Shown: in pieces, positions 1 through 12,745 of the stretch
Numbering within the stretch: position 1 is the stretch's first letter
How the letters are laid out: each line of letters opens with the position of its first letter
Source of the DNA: Gymnogyps californianus
Lineage: Eukaryota; Chordata; Aves; Accipitriformes; Cathartidae
Length of the DNA stretch: 64,000 nt
NCBI RefSeq assembly: GCF_018139145.2
Contig: NC_059500.1
Span: 34,949,437-35,013,436, forward strand
Reading direction: 5' to 3'
Translations under genes and position numbers: made by a program
Notes under the pieces: model-generated
Seen by the model: the letters and a program-made list of their open reading frames with translations, nothing else
Told to the model about the DNA's origin: nothing
The model's database searches: none

Positions 1-3000
1 ATCTGTCCTAACACTTCTTGGGTAAGCCACAGGAGAAAGCAGATTTCCTCAAGATGATCAGCAGATGTTTAGCAAATTTAAAATCTTAGGTCTTTTTATC
101 TAATAATGTACATTGAATACAGCACAGTAAATTTCTTCTTTGTTGTTGGTTGTTATGATTATTTAAGTGCTCACCTACCACAAAGTCTAAATAATGGAAA
201 ATGCTGAGAATTAAGGTTCCCAGCCAAAATCCTTAATGAATCGGACGTTAGGAAGTTGCTGAAAGGTCCCTTCAGCCTTACCACTGCTTTCTTGTCATAT
301 GAGTTTTCTTCTGGCATCCTAAGAAGGCTTAAAAACTTGGATTGCTATGTTGGAAACCAAGCCACATTTAGAAAGTCAGGATATTATGAGATACTGAAGA
401 TCATTTTGTTCAAATGGTTGTGATGGACTGCCTCTGACCTAGGCAAGTTAGGAGGGGAGAGCTGATACATATATGTTTTATCTACCGGATGTCAGTACCC
501 ATGGAGTCCATGGATTTCTCTGCTGGGCTTTGCCCATAAAGTCCTGTTTCACTTCCCTGGATGACATCATTAAAACGTTTATCCCAAATGATAAGATCTA
601 AACTGTCACAGGATTTTTTTTTTTTTTAAAGTGTGAAATCCCAGGTTATAAATGCCTGAGAGACTAAAAAGAATTCAGGCAGAGAAGCACAGCACAGAAA
701 TTAATTAGTTATGCCACCAAATTATGCATAATATCAGCACCTTTGGAGTGGGTGGTGAATTGTGCATGCAGAAAGGTCTTTGATATGGTGAGGAATAAAC
801 CTTTTTCTGCTGAGAGTAGTGTGAACAGGCTGGCTGATCTTCCCTTTTCAGAAGAGAACTAGCCCTGGAGAGGAGTGACTTACACCTAGAGGTGTTCCAT
901 GTTTTCACTTTGTCAGAAGCTTTGTACAACAGTTTGCGCAGCTTTTGTAGGGGGACTGTAGAGGCTTCAAACAGAAGACTAGAATAATTCATCAAAACTT
1001 TCCTTAAGCTCTTGAAAGGATTTTCAGAATGAGGAAAACATAGCAATCAAGGCAGCTTTCTTGGCCAAGCAGCTTTGGAAATCATATGCTGAAGAATTCA
1101 GAGAGTTATTAACATGGCTTTAAAAGTATCATCCCAAACCAGCCTTGAGTCATCAGCAATGCTTTTTCCTTCTCTTCCCCTCTTTAACAGCAACATTTAT
1201 AAAGGCAGAGATTGCAGACGTTGTTCTGTTGCACCAGTGACAGTACAATAAAGATTTTTTTCATTATCCTTGTGTAAGTCAGTGATCAAAACCTCTCAAA
1301 AGTCAAGGCCTCTAGAAATGATATGTATTCCTCTTTAACATAAGAAAGGGGATCAATATACCTGTTTAAAACTCTACTGCAAAACTCACCTCTGATACCC
1401 GACCAGTCATAATCTGTTTTCAGTGCACAATGTTTCGTGTGTGGCAAGTGGCTGACAAGCACAATCTTCAAAAATCCTTGAAGCCTAAAACTGTGATAAA
1501 ATAGGACGATTTTCAAAAGAAATCAGTCTCTTATTGACAGCTCCCAAATGCAGCACAGTAATAATCAGCATGTTGTTAAAGAATTCAGTCATTTGCTTCT
1601 CCAACTTTCAAATGACTTTTTTATGCTATATTTTTAACAGCAATTAAAAAAAAAAAGTAACAGTGGAATATGTGATTTATAGACCCTATTCCTAGTTGCT
1701 ATAAAAATAGTTCAGAGCTTTAGTTCAAAAAGTGCTGTTAAATAGTTCTTTGTCACTTGGGCACAGACATTGCCCAAGTCTATGAGGTTTATCTATTTGT
1801 GTAACTGCCTTTCTTTCCAATTTGAGTTTGTTCATGCTCCCCCTGCGATACTGAAGCTGATTCAGTGATATTACTTCCCAGTTCAAACAAGAGGATATTG
1901 AGTGGAAAGACATATTGAGAAAGGAATTAAAAGAGATGAAAAGCTCTGCCGTTACTGGGTATTAGTGATCATCACAATAAATATTGTTGTTGCCCTGCTC
2001 TAAGCTTTTTCTAAATGTTCTTTTTGCTAGTAAGAATAGTGTTTTATAGGGCCCCGAAGTGTAGTAGGAGCTTTGCAGAGATACTTAGAGGTTTTAGAGC
2101 TAGGGACTCTAGACTTCTATTTGATTTCAAGTAATAACACACAAAGGAGTGATGGCCAAGATGAATCTGAGGGAACTCAAGAAGGCTGGGGACGGTGGAG
2201 GTGGGGAACCCAGCAGAACTAGAGACAAGAGTTTTCCATAGGTAAAGACAGGGCAGACAGACCTGCCTTACACTTTATTTCCTTTTTGTCCATTGTTTGT
2301 GAATTTGTATTTGTTTTTCTTGTTTCTGCTGGCCAGTCTTTTTAAATTTTATTTTCACTTCCAATGGCACCTACCATTTTCACAGAAAGACCTCCTCTAA
2401 AACTGTGCTTTTCATTCTGATTTTCAAATTACATCAAAATAAGAGAAAGTCTAACAGTTCCTGCCTATTGCTCATTACGTAGTCTACCTGCCCTCATGTA
2501 AGAGCATAATATAAGAAGTGCAAGTTTGTTTCCTGATCTTCCTGTGAGTCAGAGAGCTCAAATAGCTATAATTATCTAACTACTTTACAATCCCTTATTA
2601 ATTTCCAGGATGAAGTCAGTTTGTTAATAAGAAGTTTAGACCCTCAGAGGGTTGAAGCAATCAGTGCAAAAATGATCTCTCCACCAATCTCATCTGACAG
2701 GCCATTTGTCACTGAAGAACTCCTTTGAGTTTTCCTTTGAGAAACAAAGCTCAGAAGAGTCTTCATATTTTCTTCTCTCTACACTTTTGGATAACAACAA
2801 TAAGATGAGAAAGATTCTCCATGAAAGAATCTAATTTTAAGTGCTAGTTTCTACAAGGAGGTAAAATAAAATCCATCAGTCTCCTAGCTAAATGATTTTG
2901 TAGGCTAACTCTGCAGCCTAATATGATGCTTTTTCAAATGAGTTAAGAACCTATTTACATTTCTAGGTATGCAATTGGCAACTAATTTCTTGTAACTTTT

Positions 3001-4204
3001 CCCTGATTGTATTTTAAGGCTTTGTTTTAAAATCTCTTCCCTCTGCTGCCTAACGTACCTGTCATTTTATAACTTCCTGTCCTTATAAGACTGGGTACTG
3101 ACAGGATTGACTTCTGAAAAACAATCTTCTGACTCCAGCATGATGCTGGATCTCTCACCCTTGTGAACGTTGTGAGTAGCACTTGAAATTCCAGTTGGAC
3201 CCCATAACAGGTTTTGACTGCTTACGAAGACATTAGGTACTTACATTGTAAATTTAATATTTAATTTTTCTTGAATTTTGGGCAACCAGCCATAAACTGA
3301 CAATATTTCATTTCTAAGTCATTTTCTAAATTTGTTACCAGGAATATACATAATGTTTCTTTATTTGGGACTCAAGAGTGTTTCTGTGTTCTGTCCTCAC
3401 ACTGAGTGGTCAAAATCTAGTAATTTCATTTCTTTTGGTTTGGTTTCACTACAAAAAATATATTTGAAAAAAGCAATGTTTAGAACACTTCTTAAGTCAT
3501 TTAAGCACTGCTGAACAAAACCTACCACCTAATATAAGATGATCCCATATTTTTATTATAAATACAGGGCATAGCAGTCTGGATTTTGTACAGTGTTACT
3601 CAGCATCAACAACAATAATTCCAGCCAGGCATGTTGAATTCACATTGCTCTTCAAATAAAGGTATGTTTGCTATTTTGTCCTGAAATCCTACTAAAAAAA
3701 ACCCCCAACAACTCCTAATGATTCAAATGCCACCCAATTTGTTGTGAGAGGTACTTTTTCAAGTATCTTTTTCAGGTATCATCCTCTTTAGATGCCTCTG
3801 ACAGATCACATTTTTCCCAATGCAATCTAACTTTCTGCTCAAAGTGAGGAGCAGTTTTATCAAAGGAATCTGTGTGTGGGCTCACTACCAAAGCCAAATT
3901 AAGAAAGACTATGTGAGGTCAATCCACAGGAGCATCAGTCCCTGAACTCTCTCCTCACTGGTCACAGAGGAAAAACTGTAAAATGAGAGCAAACACAGTA
4001 TTTCTAGAGCAAAATTCTAGTTTCCAGCAATCTCTGTTTCAGCACTCCCTGAGCTGGGAGTTGTAGCGACATTCAATCAATTTAATACCTCTGTGTTTTT
4101 CTACCATTCACTTACCTAACTGATGATTAGCCTACTTATATTCTGGTATCCTAAGCATCTTGCAGCAGTGAGTTTCACATGGTAACCATATAGTTTCTGA
4201 AAAA
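1..4204. other. AT-rich non-coding DNA, no gene recognised
   Basis: I see no open frame longer than about 110 codons, no recognisable protein motif and no familiar repeat here. Short homopolymers occur, such as a run of 14 T at 614-627. The composition and dense stop codons in all frames fit intron or intergenic DNA of a vertebrate. Highly diverged old repeats could be present without being visible to me. Confidence 0.6.
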
Positions 4205-4660
4205 GAACTTTAATCATTCTTTCTTCTCTCCTTCAGGAATTTGTTGACCTCTGTCATAATCTTCCCCAACTGCCTCTTCTTCAGGATAAGAAGTCTTTGT
4301 CTATTTAATTTCACTTCATATGGAAATTTTTCCACAACTCTAATAATTCCAGTTGCTCTCCTTTGTACCTTTTCATTTGTAATGTATCCTTTTGACATTA
4401 ATTAGTCAGATCTGCATGCAGAATTTAAGATGCAGATGTAACTGGAATGTATATGGTAGTATAATTGTTTTGCTCTCTGGTCTTTTCCTCTTAATTCTTA
4501 CCATTTTATTTGCCTGTGATTACTATAAAGAAATGTGTAGATATTTTCAGAGCTCTCTAGACCCAGATCTTTTTTTTTTCTTAGAGTGATAATAGCCAGC
4601 TTAGAAGCAATTGTTACATTTTTATGGCCGGAATTGTTTTTTTGAAAGGGAAGCTAATAA
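4205..4660 (-). repeat. Ancient CR1/L3-type LINE 3' fragment
   Basis: Translated on the minus strand, 4210-4398 contains VQRRATGIIRVVEKFPYE followed by a basic, leucine-rich stretch. The same VQRRAT...YE block occurs near the ORF2 C-terminus of the large CR1 in this window (around 12.38 kb), so this is the C-terminal end of a CR1-clade ORF2. The plus-strand text from 4400 to about 4650 then resembles the upstream ORF2 sequence of old CR1/L3 elements, but is heavily decayed. The end coordinates are approximate. The fragment is much older than the two CR1 copies in the inverted repeat. The family name is inferred; a repeat-library search would settle it. Confidence 0.6.
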
Positions 4661-5023
4661 AAAAAAGATGGTGAATGCAATGGAAACATCTACAAACCTC
4701 ACAATGTCTTCAGCTAATTACCTTAGATGCTTTCACCCAGTTTTCCAATGTGTTCTATTCCACATGCATGACTAGGTATTATATCACTAACTACATGAAC
4801 ACACAGTTGTACACTACTTAGCCACTTCAGCAGGTATGGACTCACATGAATAATTCCCTGGTATTGCAACTTATATTGATCAAAAATAGGATTGATGAAC
4901 AACATGGATGACACAAGTGTGTGTTGCTTGACTGTCATATAAAATATTTGAGGTAATTTCTCAAATATTCTAGAAAACAAGTTCAGAAATCCAGATCTGT
5001 CTAAGAATGTCTAATATTTAAAA

Positions 5024-5058
5024 AATCTCCTTATATTAAACAATCTCCTTATATTAAA
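5024..5058. repeat. Two-copy 18-bp tandem duplication
   Basis: The 17-mer AATCTCCTTATATTAAA occurs at 5024-5040 and again at 5042-5058 with one base between. It is a simple local duplication, probably from replication slippage, with no evident function. Confidence 0.9.
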
Positions 5059-5245
5059 TAATTAAGAGGTAAGTTCCCTCTTAAAACAAAGATAGTGTGT
5101 AATGTCAAAGATATATTTCATGCAGCATAAAGTAGGTTTCAAAATGTATGTGCAATACCTTTTATAAGCACTTATTTCCCCCTTAATGGGCAATTCTATA
5201 GTGTGCCATAACGCAACTTAGTAGAAAAGACAGACATCCAAGTAA

Positions 5246-5266
5246 GTGTGTGTGTGTGTATATATA
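5246..5266. repeat. Short TG/TA dinucleotide microsatellite
   Basis: A run of about seven GT units passes directly into TATATA. It is likely to vary in length between individuals. No other role is suggested. Confidence 0.9.
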
Positions 5267-8200
5267 GTTCTCTTTTTCAAAGAAGCTGGTTTTCATTCCC
5301 AAGGTTAGGTCGCTAGATGTTGCTACATCATCCTACTGGCACTATAGAGCTGTAAACTTCCATCTTCCACTTAATGGTGCTTCGTTTTCACAAACTGGGA
5401 CTTGTTTGCAGGACTGGGAAAAAACTCATCTATGGGACATCAAATGGTGCTGTCTTGGAGAGAGAATATTGATTCAGTAAGGTTTGCAACTGACTGGTGA
5501 TATCTACCGTGAAACTGCGGGAGACAATCTTGCTTTAAATTTGTTTTAGCTAAAATTAAAGAATAAGAAAGAAATGGGAAAATAATGTAGATAAACCCCC
5601 CATGTTTTCTCAGTACTTTGCTGTGATGTTTCAGCAAGCAAACAGTACTAAAAGGAAGGTAAACACAAGGAAAATTAAACAACACGGTTGAATAACAGCT
5701 CTGGTGCCGACCCAGAATCTGTACTTGGAGTGGCAGTCCATAATTAACTTTTTCCTTGAAAAATGAGTAGCAGTTTTGAACATCTGGGTACATCTTCAAG
5801 CTAATTTTCTACTTCTTACATGCAAAAATCTTCAGAAATATTAATAAAGGCTTCATTGACAATCCCAAAATTTGTTACCCGTTCATATTATTCAGTGAAA
5901 CATTTTAGACAGGTGGTGGAATTTAATTTACAAGACAAGTAAATTTAGGATTTGGAAATATATATTGCATATGCCTGAAGATATGCTTTAGAGATATGAT
6001 GAACTAAAGCACTTGAGACAGTCTTAGAGCTCAGTAGAAAGAATGGATTCTTGACTTGTGTAAATTCCCCTGTTGTCTTTAAAGTTAATGATAGGAACTG
6101 TAGCAATTTATACAATTGGATAATCTGATCTCATTAAATTAAATATATTTGTCACACCTCTCGGAAAGCAAGTCTGGGATGAAACGCAGTCAGAAAAGTT
6201 TTTTGTAATTGCAACTTCTCCCAGGAGGGAAGGCTTAAAAGAAGTTGTAAACTGGGGTTCAAATAGCAAGTTTACAATGAGCAATTAGCTCCTTCTCAAC
6301 TATTTACCTGTGTGTATCCAGTTATTTACATACATTTTACAGCACTCTAGAGCCTCACTGCTTACCTTATTGGTTTACCACTAATCTACATTCTCCTTTA
6401 CTACATATGTGAATTGAGACTATATTTCTCAAGAAATTCTAGCAGCAGAGTATTTAACGAAACTAATGCTAAATCCTGAATAATACCTGCCATAGAACAC
6501 TTTTGGATTATATGAATTAATATTAAATATCAAACTTAAAAACCAGAATGTGGCTCTTGTTTTAAAACTGATGAAACGTTAAATTAGCATAGTGCAGGAT
6601 TGTTTTGTTACTAGCACTCACACATCAGTCTTAGATTAAGCATCAGCTGAGACAATTCTTCCATTGCACTTCCTCTCTAGTGTAATGATTTGTCTTAACT
6701 AATAATTTTGGGGTGAATAGCCCTCATAAGGAACCACTCCTTAAAATACCCAGATGTTTTCACTGTGCCTTACCCTGGTATTTCTTGCACTTGAACACAG
6801 GAAATTAAGCAAGGATAAAAGCTGAACTTTTGGTTACTTCTGAAATAAAGGCAGTATTTGAGTTCTCTTAAAATTTTCTCTATGAAGAGAGGTGTAAAAA
6901 GTTACAGAATTCTAATACCAGGAAAGTATTGACATTAGCTCTTATAAATCCCTATATATGTCTTATGGATTGTAGTATGCAAGATATATGATGAGTATAT
7001 GTGATAATGTAGTACACTCCTTTAAAAACTAGAATTTGTAAATAATAAATACAGCTATATTTGAAAGGATTAATAACACCAATTTACTTGTTGGCTGCAG
7101 AAAACAAGTAGTATATGGAATGTTTTTACTAATTGCTTTGCACTCAGTAGCTTAATCAGCCCAAATTAGTGAACTCTCTGTAAGCTAATCAAATGATTTT
7201 GTTCTGTATAGTAACAAGATAATTCACACCATTTAAGGGCTGTTAGCACAGCATATAATTCTGCATAATGTTACCATACAAAGTTTTATACTTCCATGTC
7301 TTGTGTAGGCTATTCTTAATACATCTCACGCCCTACAGATTTTATAATGTCTAAAGAGTATGTTTTCTTTCTTTTCCAGTTCTTAAGCTTGGAGCTGGTG
7401 TATCAATGACTGAAAGAATGTACAGCAAAAAAACAAAGCAGTGATTCTTCATGTGATTTAAGTCTTTTTAAGAATGTCTTAATCTACCTGAAATTGTCAT
7501 GGAAGTAGTAGCTTTATTAGTGTTCCTCATGGTACAAACTTTTTCTCCAATACTTTTTGCCTAATTTTATACAGAACAACTAGTGTAAAAATTTTGGAGG
7601 TTCTGTGATGAATTTGTGCTGCTGCCCTAGAAATGGAAAAGCATCTTTTCTTCTATAAAGAGACTGTATTCAGCCTTTGCATTGGGACTGCCTCTTTCTG
7701 GATGTTATAAATAAATATGGAACAGCTAAATAGAGAGTTCTACAGAGTAGAGATAAGACATTGTTTTTTCAACCACGCATTCGTATTCAGAAGTTTTCCC
7801 CACCATCAGATTTTCTCCTTTGCAAGCAAGAGTTATTTTATTTATGTCTGGTCCATGGGTCTAAGAATCTACAGTCAGACGTATTTTTATTGCAGTTGCC
7901 AGTAACCCCAAGCAACCGTGACTGGTATGCTTTAGTCTGGGTCTGGGTTTGCTCTGCTACTGGGGAATGAAGAAATGACTCATTCTGGATCCAGACCGCT
8001 TTTCTGCAGCTCCCATGTACCGCTCACTATCACAGTCTCCATCGGTGACTCAAACGTTTTTGATTTCTCAAATACTTGTGCTAAAAATGATGATTTAAAA
8101 AATATAGCTGTGGCTTAGTCCAGTGTGTTTTCTTGCTTTTTCACTCCTTGCGAAAAAATCTGGTAAACACGCTAAGAATTCTTAGCAAAGAGCTGGCATG

Positions 8201-8693
8201 GGTTGTCTTCCCATTCCTCAAGTTTTTATAACCCTTTTCATTGCTTCCAATCAAAGTGCCTGAGGAGCATCAGTTCCCCCAGATGAGGAATCATACAATA
8301 CTTGCGTTCCTATGACCATATGAAGAATTAACACATGTTATTAAGATTTAAATTTTTTATCTCTTTGAAGTCAATGGGAGTCACTCTCCATTTCACTGGA
8401 ACCATACTTTTTGTCCCCCCAAACTCAAATCAAGCAATTATGTGTGGGCCTGAGGAAGCTCTAGCAGCTTCTAATGAGTGTGGTCAGCTGCCCTCGAGCC
8501 AGGGTGCCTGGAGCCTTTCTTGCAGGAGCCCCCTGAATAGGGAGGGTCAAGCACCTTTTAGCTAGTGCTTGGAAGAAGTCTTTATAAGAACTAGGCCTAA
8601 AGTACAGCTCATGAAGGCAGCCAACAGATGCAGCAGTTTGTGCAGAAAGGCATAAAGAAGGAGGCCTCAGCTGAATTTGTACCAGTGTAAACA

Positions 8694-9759
8694 GTGTCAG
8701 GTACAGTGGTTACATGCCACAGGGCAGTTTCCCCAGCAAGTGTTGGAGCAGCTGTCCCTGCCAGGGCAGAGGCTTTGATGCAGGCAGAGCTTCAGATGGC
8801 GGAAGCATCCTTCCAAGCCCCAGGCTGCAGGGGGTGCCTGGGGCCTCTCTCTGACACCAGGAGAGATGACCCTCTGTCCTGCAGGAGGTGTGCCATCTTG
8901 GAGGAGCTGTGCCTACAAGTGGAGGAGCTATGGGAGGAAATGAGCAGTCTGCACAGCATCAGAGAAGATGAAAGGGAGATAGACAAGAATCTTCTCTGAG
9001 ATGCAACAGCTTGAAAAGCGCTGGACCCCAACCGCTACTGAGGTGCAGGCAGTATGCATCTCTAGCATAAGTGCAACCTCTGGAGAAGGTGAAAGGTGGA
9101 AGTTGGTGACTTCAGGCACAAAGAGGAAGACTCCTGCCCTACCTAAGGGCTTACAGCTACAAAATAGGTTCACTGCCCTCAGAGTTGAAGAGGTCCAGAT
9201 GTGCCTTCAAGCAAAGGAACTGGGCTACCTGACACTAAACCATGCATGACCACCTTGAAAAAGCAGCGACTGACTGTAATGGGTGACTCCCTGCTGCAGG
9301 GGACAGAGGCACCAATCTGCCAACCTGACCTATCATCTACAGGTTTGCTCCCTGCTGGGGGCCCAGATCCAGGATGTTCTGGAGGGACTGCCAAAGCTTG
9401 TCTGACCCTCTGACTACTACCCCCTGCTTTTCTTCAATGTGGGTACCAATGATACTGCCAGGGGCAACCTGGACAGTATGAAAAGTGACTTCAGAGCTCT
9501 GGGGGTGGTAGTCAAGGGCATCGGGGCCCAAGTGGTGTTATCGTCAATCCTGCCAGTGAGGGGAAAGGGTGTGAGGAGGAGGGAACTGATAATGCAGGTC
9601 AATAATTGGCTGTGGAGCCGGTGACGGGGTTTTGGGTTCTATGACCACTGGACCCTTTTTGCAGACCAGCACCTGCTTGGGAGAGATGGGCTCCACCTCA
9701 TTAAGCTGGGCAGAGGTGTCTTTGCCAGTAGGATGTCTGAGCTGGTAAGGAGGGCTTAA
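8694..9759 (+). pseudogene. CR1 ORF1 remnant with coiled coil and SGNH/GDSL-type domain
   Basis: The CR1 ORF1 product is a nucleic-acid-binding partner of the retrotransposition complex, and some CR1-clade ORF1 proteins carry an esterase-like domain. Here the first part (8694-8999) has cysteine pairs (CRGC, CRRC) followed by an acidic heptad-like coiled coil around EELCLQVEELWEEMSSL. Downstream, the three signatures of the SGNH hydrolase fold appear in the right order: GDSL at 9282-9293, GTND at 9442-9453 and DGLH at 9685-9696. The frame shifts near 9000, between about 9200 and 9250, and again between about 9400 and 9439. A TGA at 9622-9624 interrupts the last segment, probably from a decayed CGA arginine codon, and the frame then runs on to TAA at 9757-9759. 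The protein is not expressible as it stands. The start was taken at the first codon of the recognisable frame, and the true start may lie upstream. Confidence 0.8.
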
Positions 9760-9989
9760 AACTATCAATGATGCTGAAGGAAGAGAGTTACTAGCAATCC
9801 TGGGAAGAAACGACAGACAGGCTCAACAAGCAAACAGCATGGAGTGATGTGACAGGAAGGGATCACAGAATCAACAAAAGGAGGCTTAAGTGGGGTCAAC
9901 TCCACCATTTGCATGTAAGCAAGGAAAGGCATCATTATGGAGAAATCTCCAAAACCTTTCTGGGAAATCAGTGTGCTGGGATGCCTTTC

Positions 9990-12745
9990 TGAAGTACCTG
10001 TATACTAAAGCATGCAGGAAGGGGAATACACATGATAAGTTGGAGATCTGTGGGCAGTTGCAGGGCTACGATCTTGTTGGGATCACAGAGACATGGTGGG
10101 ATGGCTCTGATGAGTGAAATGTTGCAATGGAGGGACACAGGCTCTTTAGGAAAGACAGAATAGGAGGATGAGGAAGGGGAGTTGCCCTTTATGTGACAGA
10201 ACAGCTGGAGTGCAAGGAGCTCTGCCTGGGGGTGGATAGGGAGTCAACAGAGAGCTTATGGATGAAGATTAAAGGGAAGACAGGTAAGGGCGACATTGTA
10301 GTGGGTGTCTGCTATAGGCCACCTGATGAGGAAGAAAAAGCAGATGAGGCCCTATATAGACACATAAAAGCAGCCTCACATTCACAGGACCTGGTCCTTA
10401 TGGGGGACTTCAACTAACCTGACGTCTACTAGAAAGAAAAAAAAACAGCAGGACATAAGCAAACCAGCAGCATAGCCCATGGAGGGCATCAATGACAATT
10501 TCCTGACCCAACTGAGAGAGAAACCAACAAGGAGAGGTGCAGTGCTGGATCTCATACAAGGAGGGTCTTATTGGGGATGTGAAGGCTGAAGGCAGCCTTG
10601 GCTTCAGTGACCATGAGATGGTGGAGTTCAGGACCCAGAGAGAAGGGAGTGAGCAGGGCAAAAGGCAAGATCACATCCCTGGACTGCAGGAGAGCAGACT
10701 CTGGCCTCTTCAAAGATGTGCTTGGAAGAGTGCCACGGGGTGAAACCCTGGAGGGAAGAGGGGCCCAGGAAAGCTGGTTAATACTGCAGGGTCATCTCCT
10801 CTAAGCTCAAGAGCAGGCCATCCCCATGAACACGTAGTCAGGCAAAAATGTCAGGAGGCCTGTGTGGATGAACAAGAAGCTCCTGGCCAAATTCAGTCAC
10901 AAGAAGGAAGCATTCAGAAGGTGGAAGTGGAGACAGGTAAGCTGGGAGAAATACAGTGACAGTGTCTGAGCATGCAGGGATGAGGTTAGGAAAGCCAAAG
11001 CCCAACTGGAATTGAATCTGGTGAGGGACATAAAAGGCAACAAGAAGGGCTTCTGTAAAGACATAGGTGACAAAAGGAAGGCTACGGAAAATATGGGCCC
11101 ATCTGCTGAACAGGGCAGGCGACCTGGTGACACAGGACATGGAAAAGACTGAGGTACTGAATGCAAGACTGGCCTTCCTGAATCCCAGGTCTCAGAGAGC
11201 AGAGGGAAAGCCTGGAGCAAAAAAGACTTCCGTTGGTGGGAGAGGATCAGATCACGGAATGCTTGAGCAAACTGGGCAGACATAAGTGCATGGGCCCTGA
11301 CGGGATGAACCCACAAGTGCTGAGGGAGCTGGCTGGTGCCATTGCAAGGCCTCTCTCGATAATCTTTGAACAATCACGGTGATGAAAGTAGTGCCTGAGG
11401 ACTGAAGGCAAGCAAATTGCCACTCCTCTCTTCAAGAATGGCAAGAAGGAGGATCCAAGAAACTACAGGTCAGTCAACCTCACCTCGATCCCTGGAGAGG
11501 TGATGGAGCAGCTAATCCTGGGAACCACTTCCAGGTACATGAAGGAAGAGGAGGTGATCAGGAGTAGTCAGCATGGATTCACCAAGGGCAAGTCTTGCTT
11601 GACCAACCTGATAACCTCCTATGATGAAATGACTGGCTTGGTCGAGAAGGGAGGAGCAGTGGATGTTGTCTCCCCTGACTTCACTAAGGTTTTTGAAGCC
11701 GTCTCCCCACAGAGAGATGACATCCCCACGGAGAGTCTGAGGAAGTATGGGCTGGATGAGCAGACAGTGAGGGAGACTGAAAACTGGCTGAATGGCCAGG
11801 CCCAGAGGCTGGTGATCCCTGGCACAAAGTCTGGTTGGAGGTCAGTAACTAGCAGTGGAGCCCAGCGGTCACTACTGGCTCCAGTCCTGTTCAATACCTT
11901 CGTTAATGATCTGGATGATGGGGCAGAGTGTACCTGCAGCGAGTTTGCTGATGGTACAAAACTAGGAGGAGCGGGTGGTACACCAGAGGTTCGTGCTGCC
12001 ATCAAGTTGGGCCTTGACAGGCTGGAGAAATGGGCTGACAGGAACCTCACGAAGTTTAACGAGGAGTAGTGCAAAGTCCTGCCTCCGGGAAGGAACAACC
12101 TCGTGCACCAGCATACGCTGGGGGCCAACAGGCTGCAAATCAGCTTTGCAGAAAAGGCCTGGGGGTTCTGGTGGACACCAGGTAGAACATAGGCCAGACC
12201 TGTGCTCTGGTGGCAAAGAAAGCTAACGGTGTCCCAGGCTGCATGAGGAGGAGTGTTGCCAGCAGGTCGAGGGAGGTGATCCTTCCCATTTATTCAGCAC
12301 TGTTGAGGCCTCATGGGGAGTAGTGTGCCCAGTTCTGGGCTCCCCAGTACAAGAGAGAGATGGAGCTACTGGAGGGAGTCCAGCGAAGGGCCACTAAGAT
12401 GATGAAGGGGTGGAGTGTCTCTCTTATGAGGAAAGGCTGAGAGAGCTGGCACCGTTCAGCCTGCAGAAGAGAAGGCTTGGGGGCGGATCTTCTCCATGTA
12501 TATGTACACCTGAAGGGAGGGTGCAAAGAAGACGGAGCCAGGCTCTTTCCAGTGGTGCCCCATGACAGGACAAGAGGCAATGTGCACAAACTGAAACACA
12601 AGAGGTTCTGTATGACCACCGGGAAACACTTTTTACTGTGAGAGTGACTGAGCACTGGCACAGGTCGCCCAGAGAGATGACGGAGTCTCCATCCTTGGAG
12701 ATCTTCAAAAGCCATCTGGACATGGTCCTGGGCAGCCAGCTCTAG
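9990..12745 (+). pseudogene. CR1 ORF2 remnant: endonuclease plus reverse transcriptase
   Basis: ORF2 of CR1 encodes an apurinic-type endonuclease (EEP fold) that nicks the target and a reverse transcriptase that primes from it. The endonuclease part shows ITETWWDG near 10082-10105, GVCYRPP at 10304-10324 and MGDFN at 10400-10414, followed at once by TAA (10415). The reverse transcriptase part is the longest open frame (11500-12069), with SQHGFTKGKSCLTNLI, an SPDFTKVFE motif A, APVLFNTFVNDLD, and FADG at 11944-11955 where an active enzyme has a YADD or FADD box. A TAG at 12067-12069 follows NEE. The C-terminal VQRRAT block lies near 12.38 kb, and the frame for the last residues ends with TAG at 12743-12745. 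Several frameshifts and the altered FADG box make it inactive. The portion after 10487 is duplicated in the right arm. Confidence 0.85.

Larger units (their letters stand above)
4661..8439. other. AT-rich non-coding DNA with small simple repeats
   Basis: No gene or clear mobile element is visible. The stretch holds a short tandem duplication and a TG/TA microsatellite, listed separately. Near 8367-8381 the phrase GAAGTCAATGGGAGT resembles a motif from old amniote-wide dispersed repeats, but the surrounding match is too weak to call. A pyrimidine tract followed by CAG at 7365-7379 looks like a splice acceptor, but nothing else supports an exon. Confidence 0.55.

Noticed and set aside
7365..7560. 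Possible terminal exon after a TTTCTTTCTTTTCCAG acceptor-like site
   Set aside because: Only one splice signal, no open frame of note and no clear polyadenylation site close by.
10897..11373. Long minus-strand frames within CR1 (and their right-arm copies)
   Set aside because: They are antisense shadows of the CR1 ORF2 remnant.
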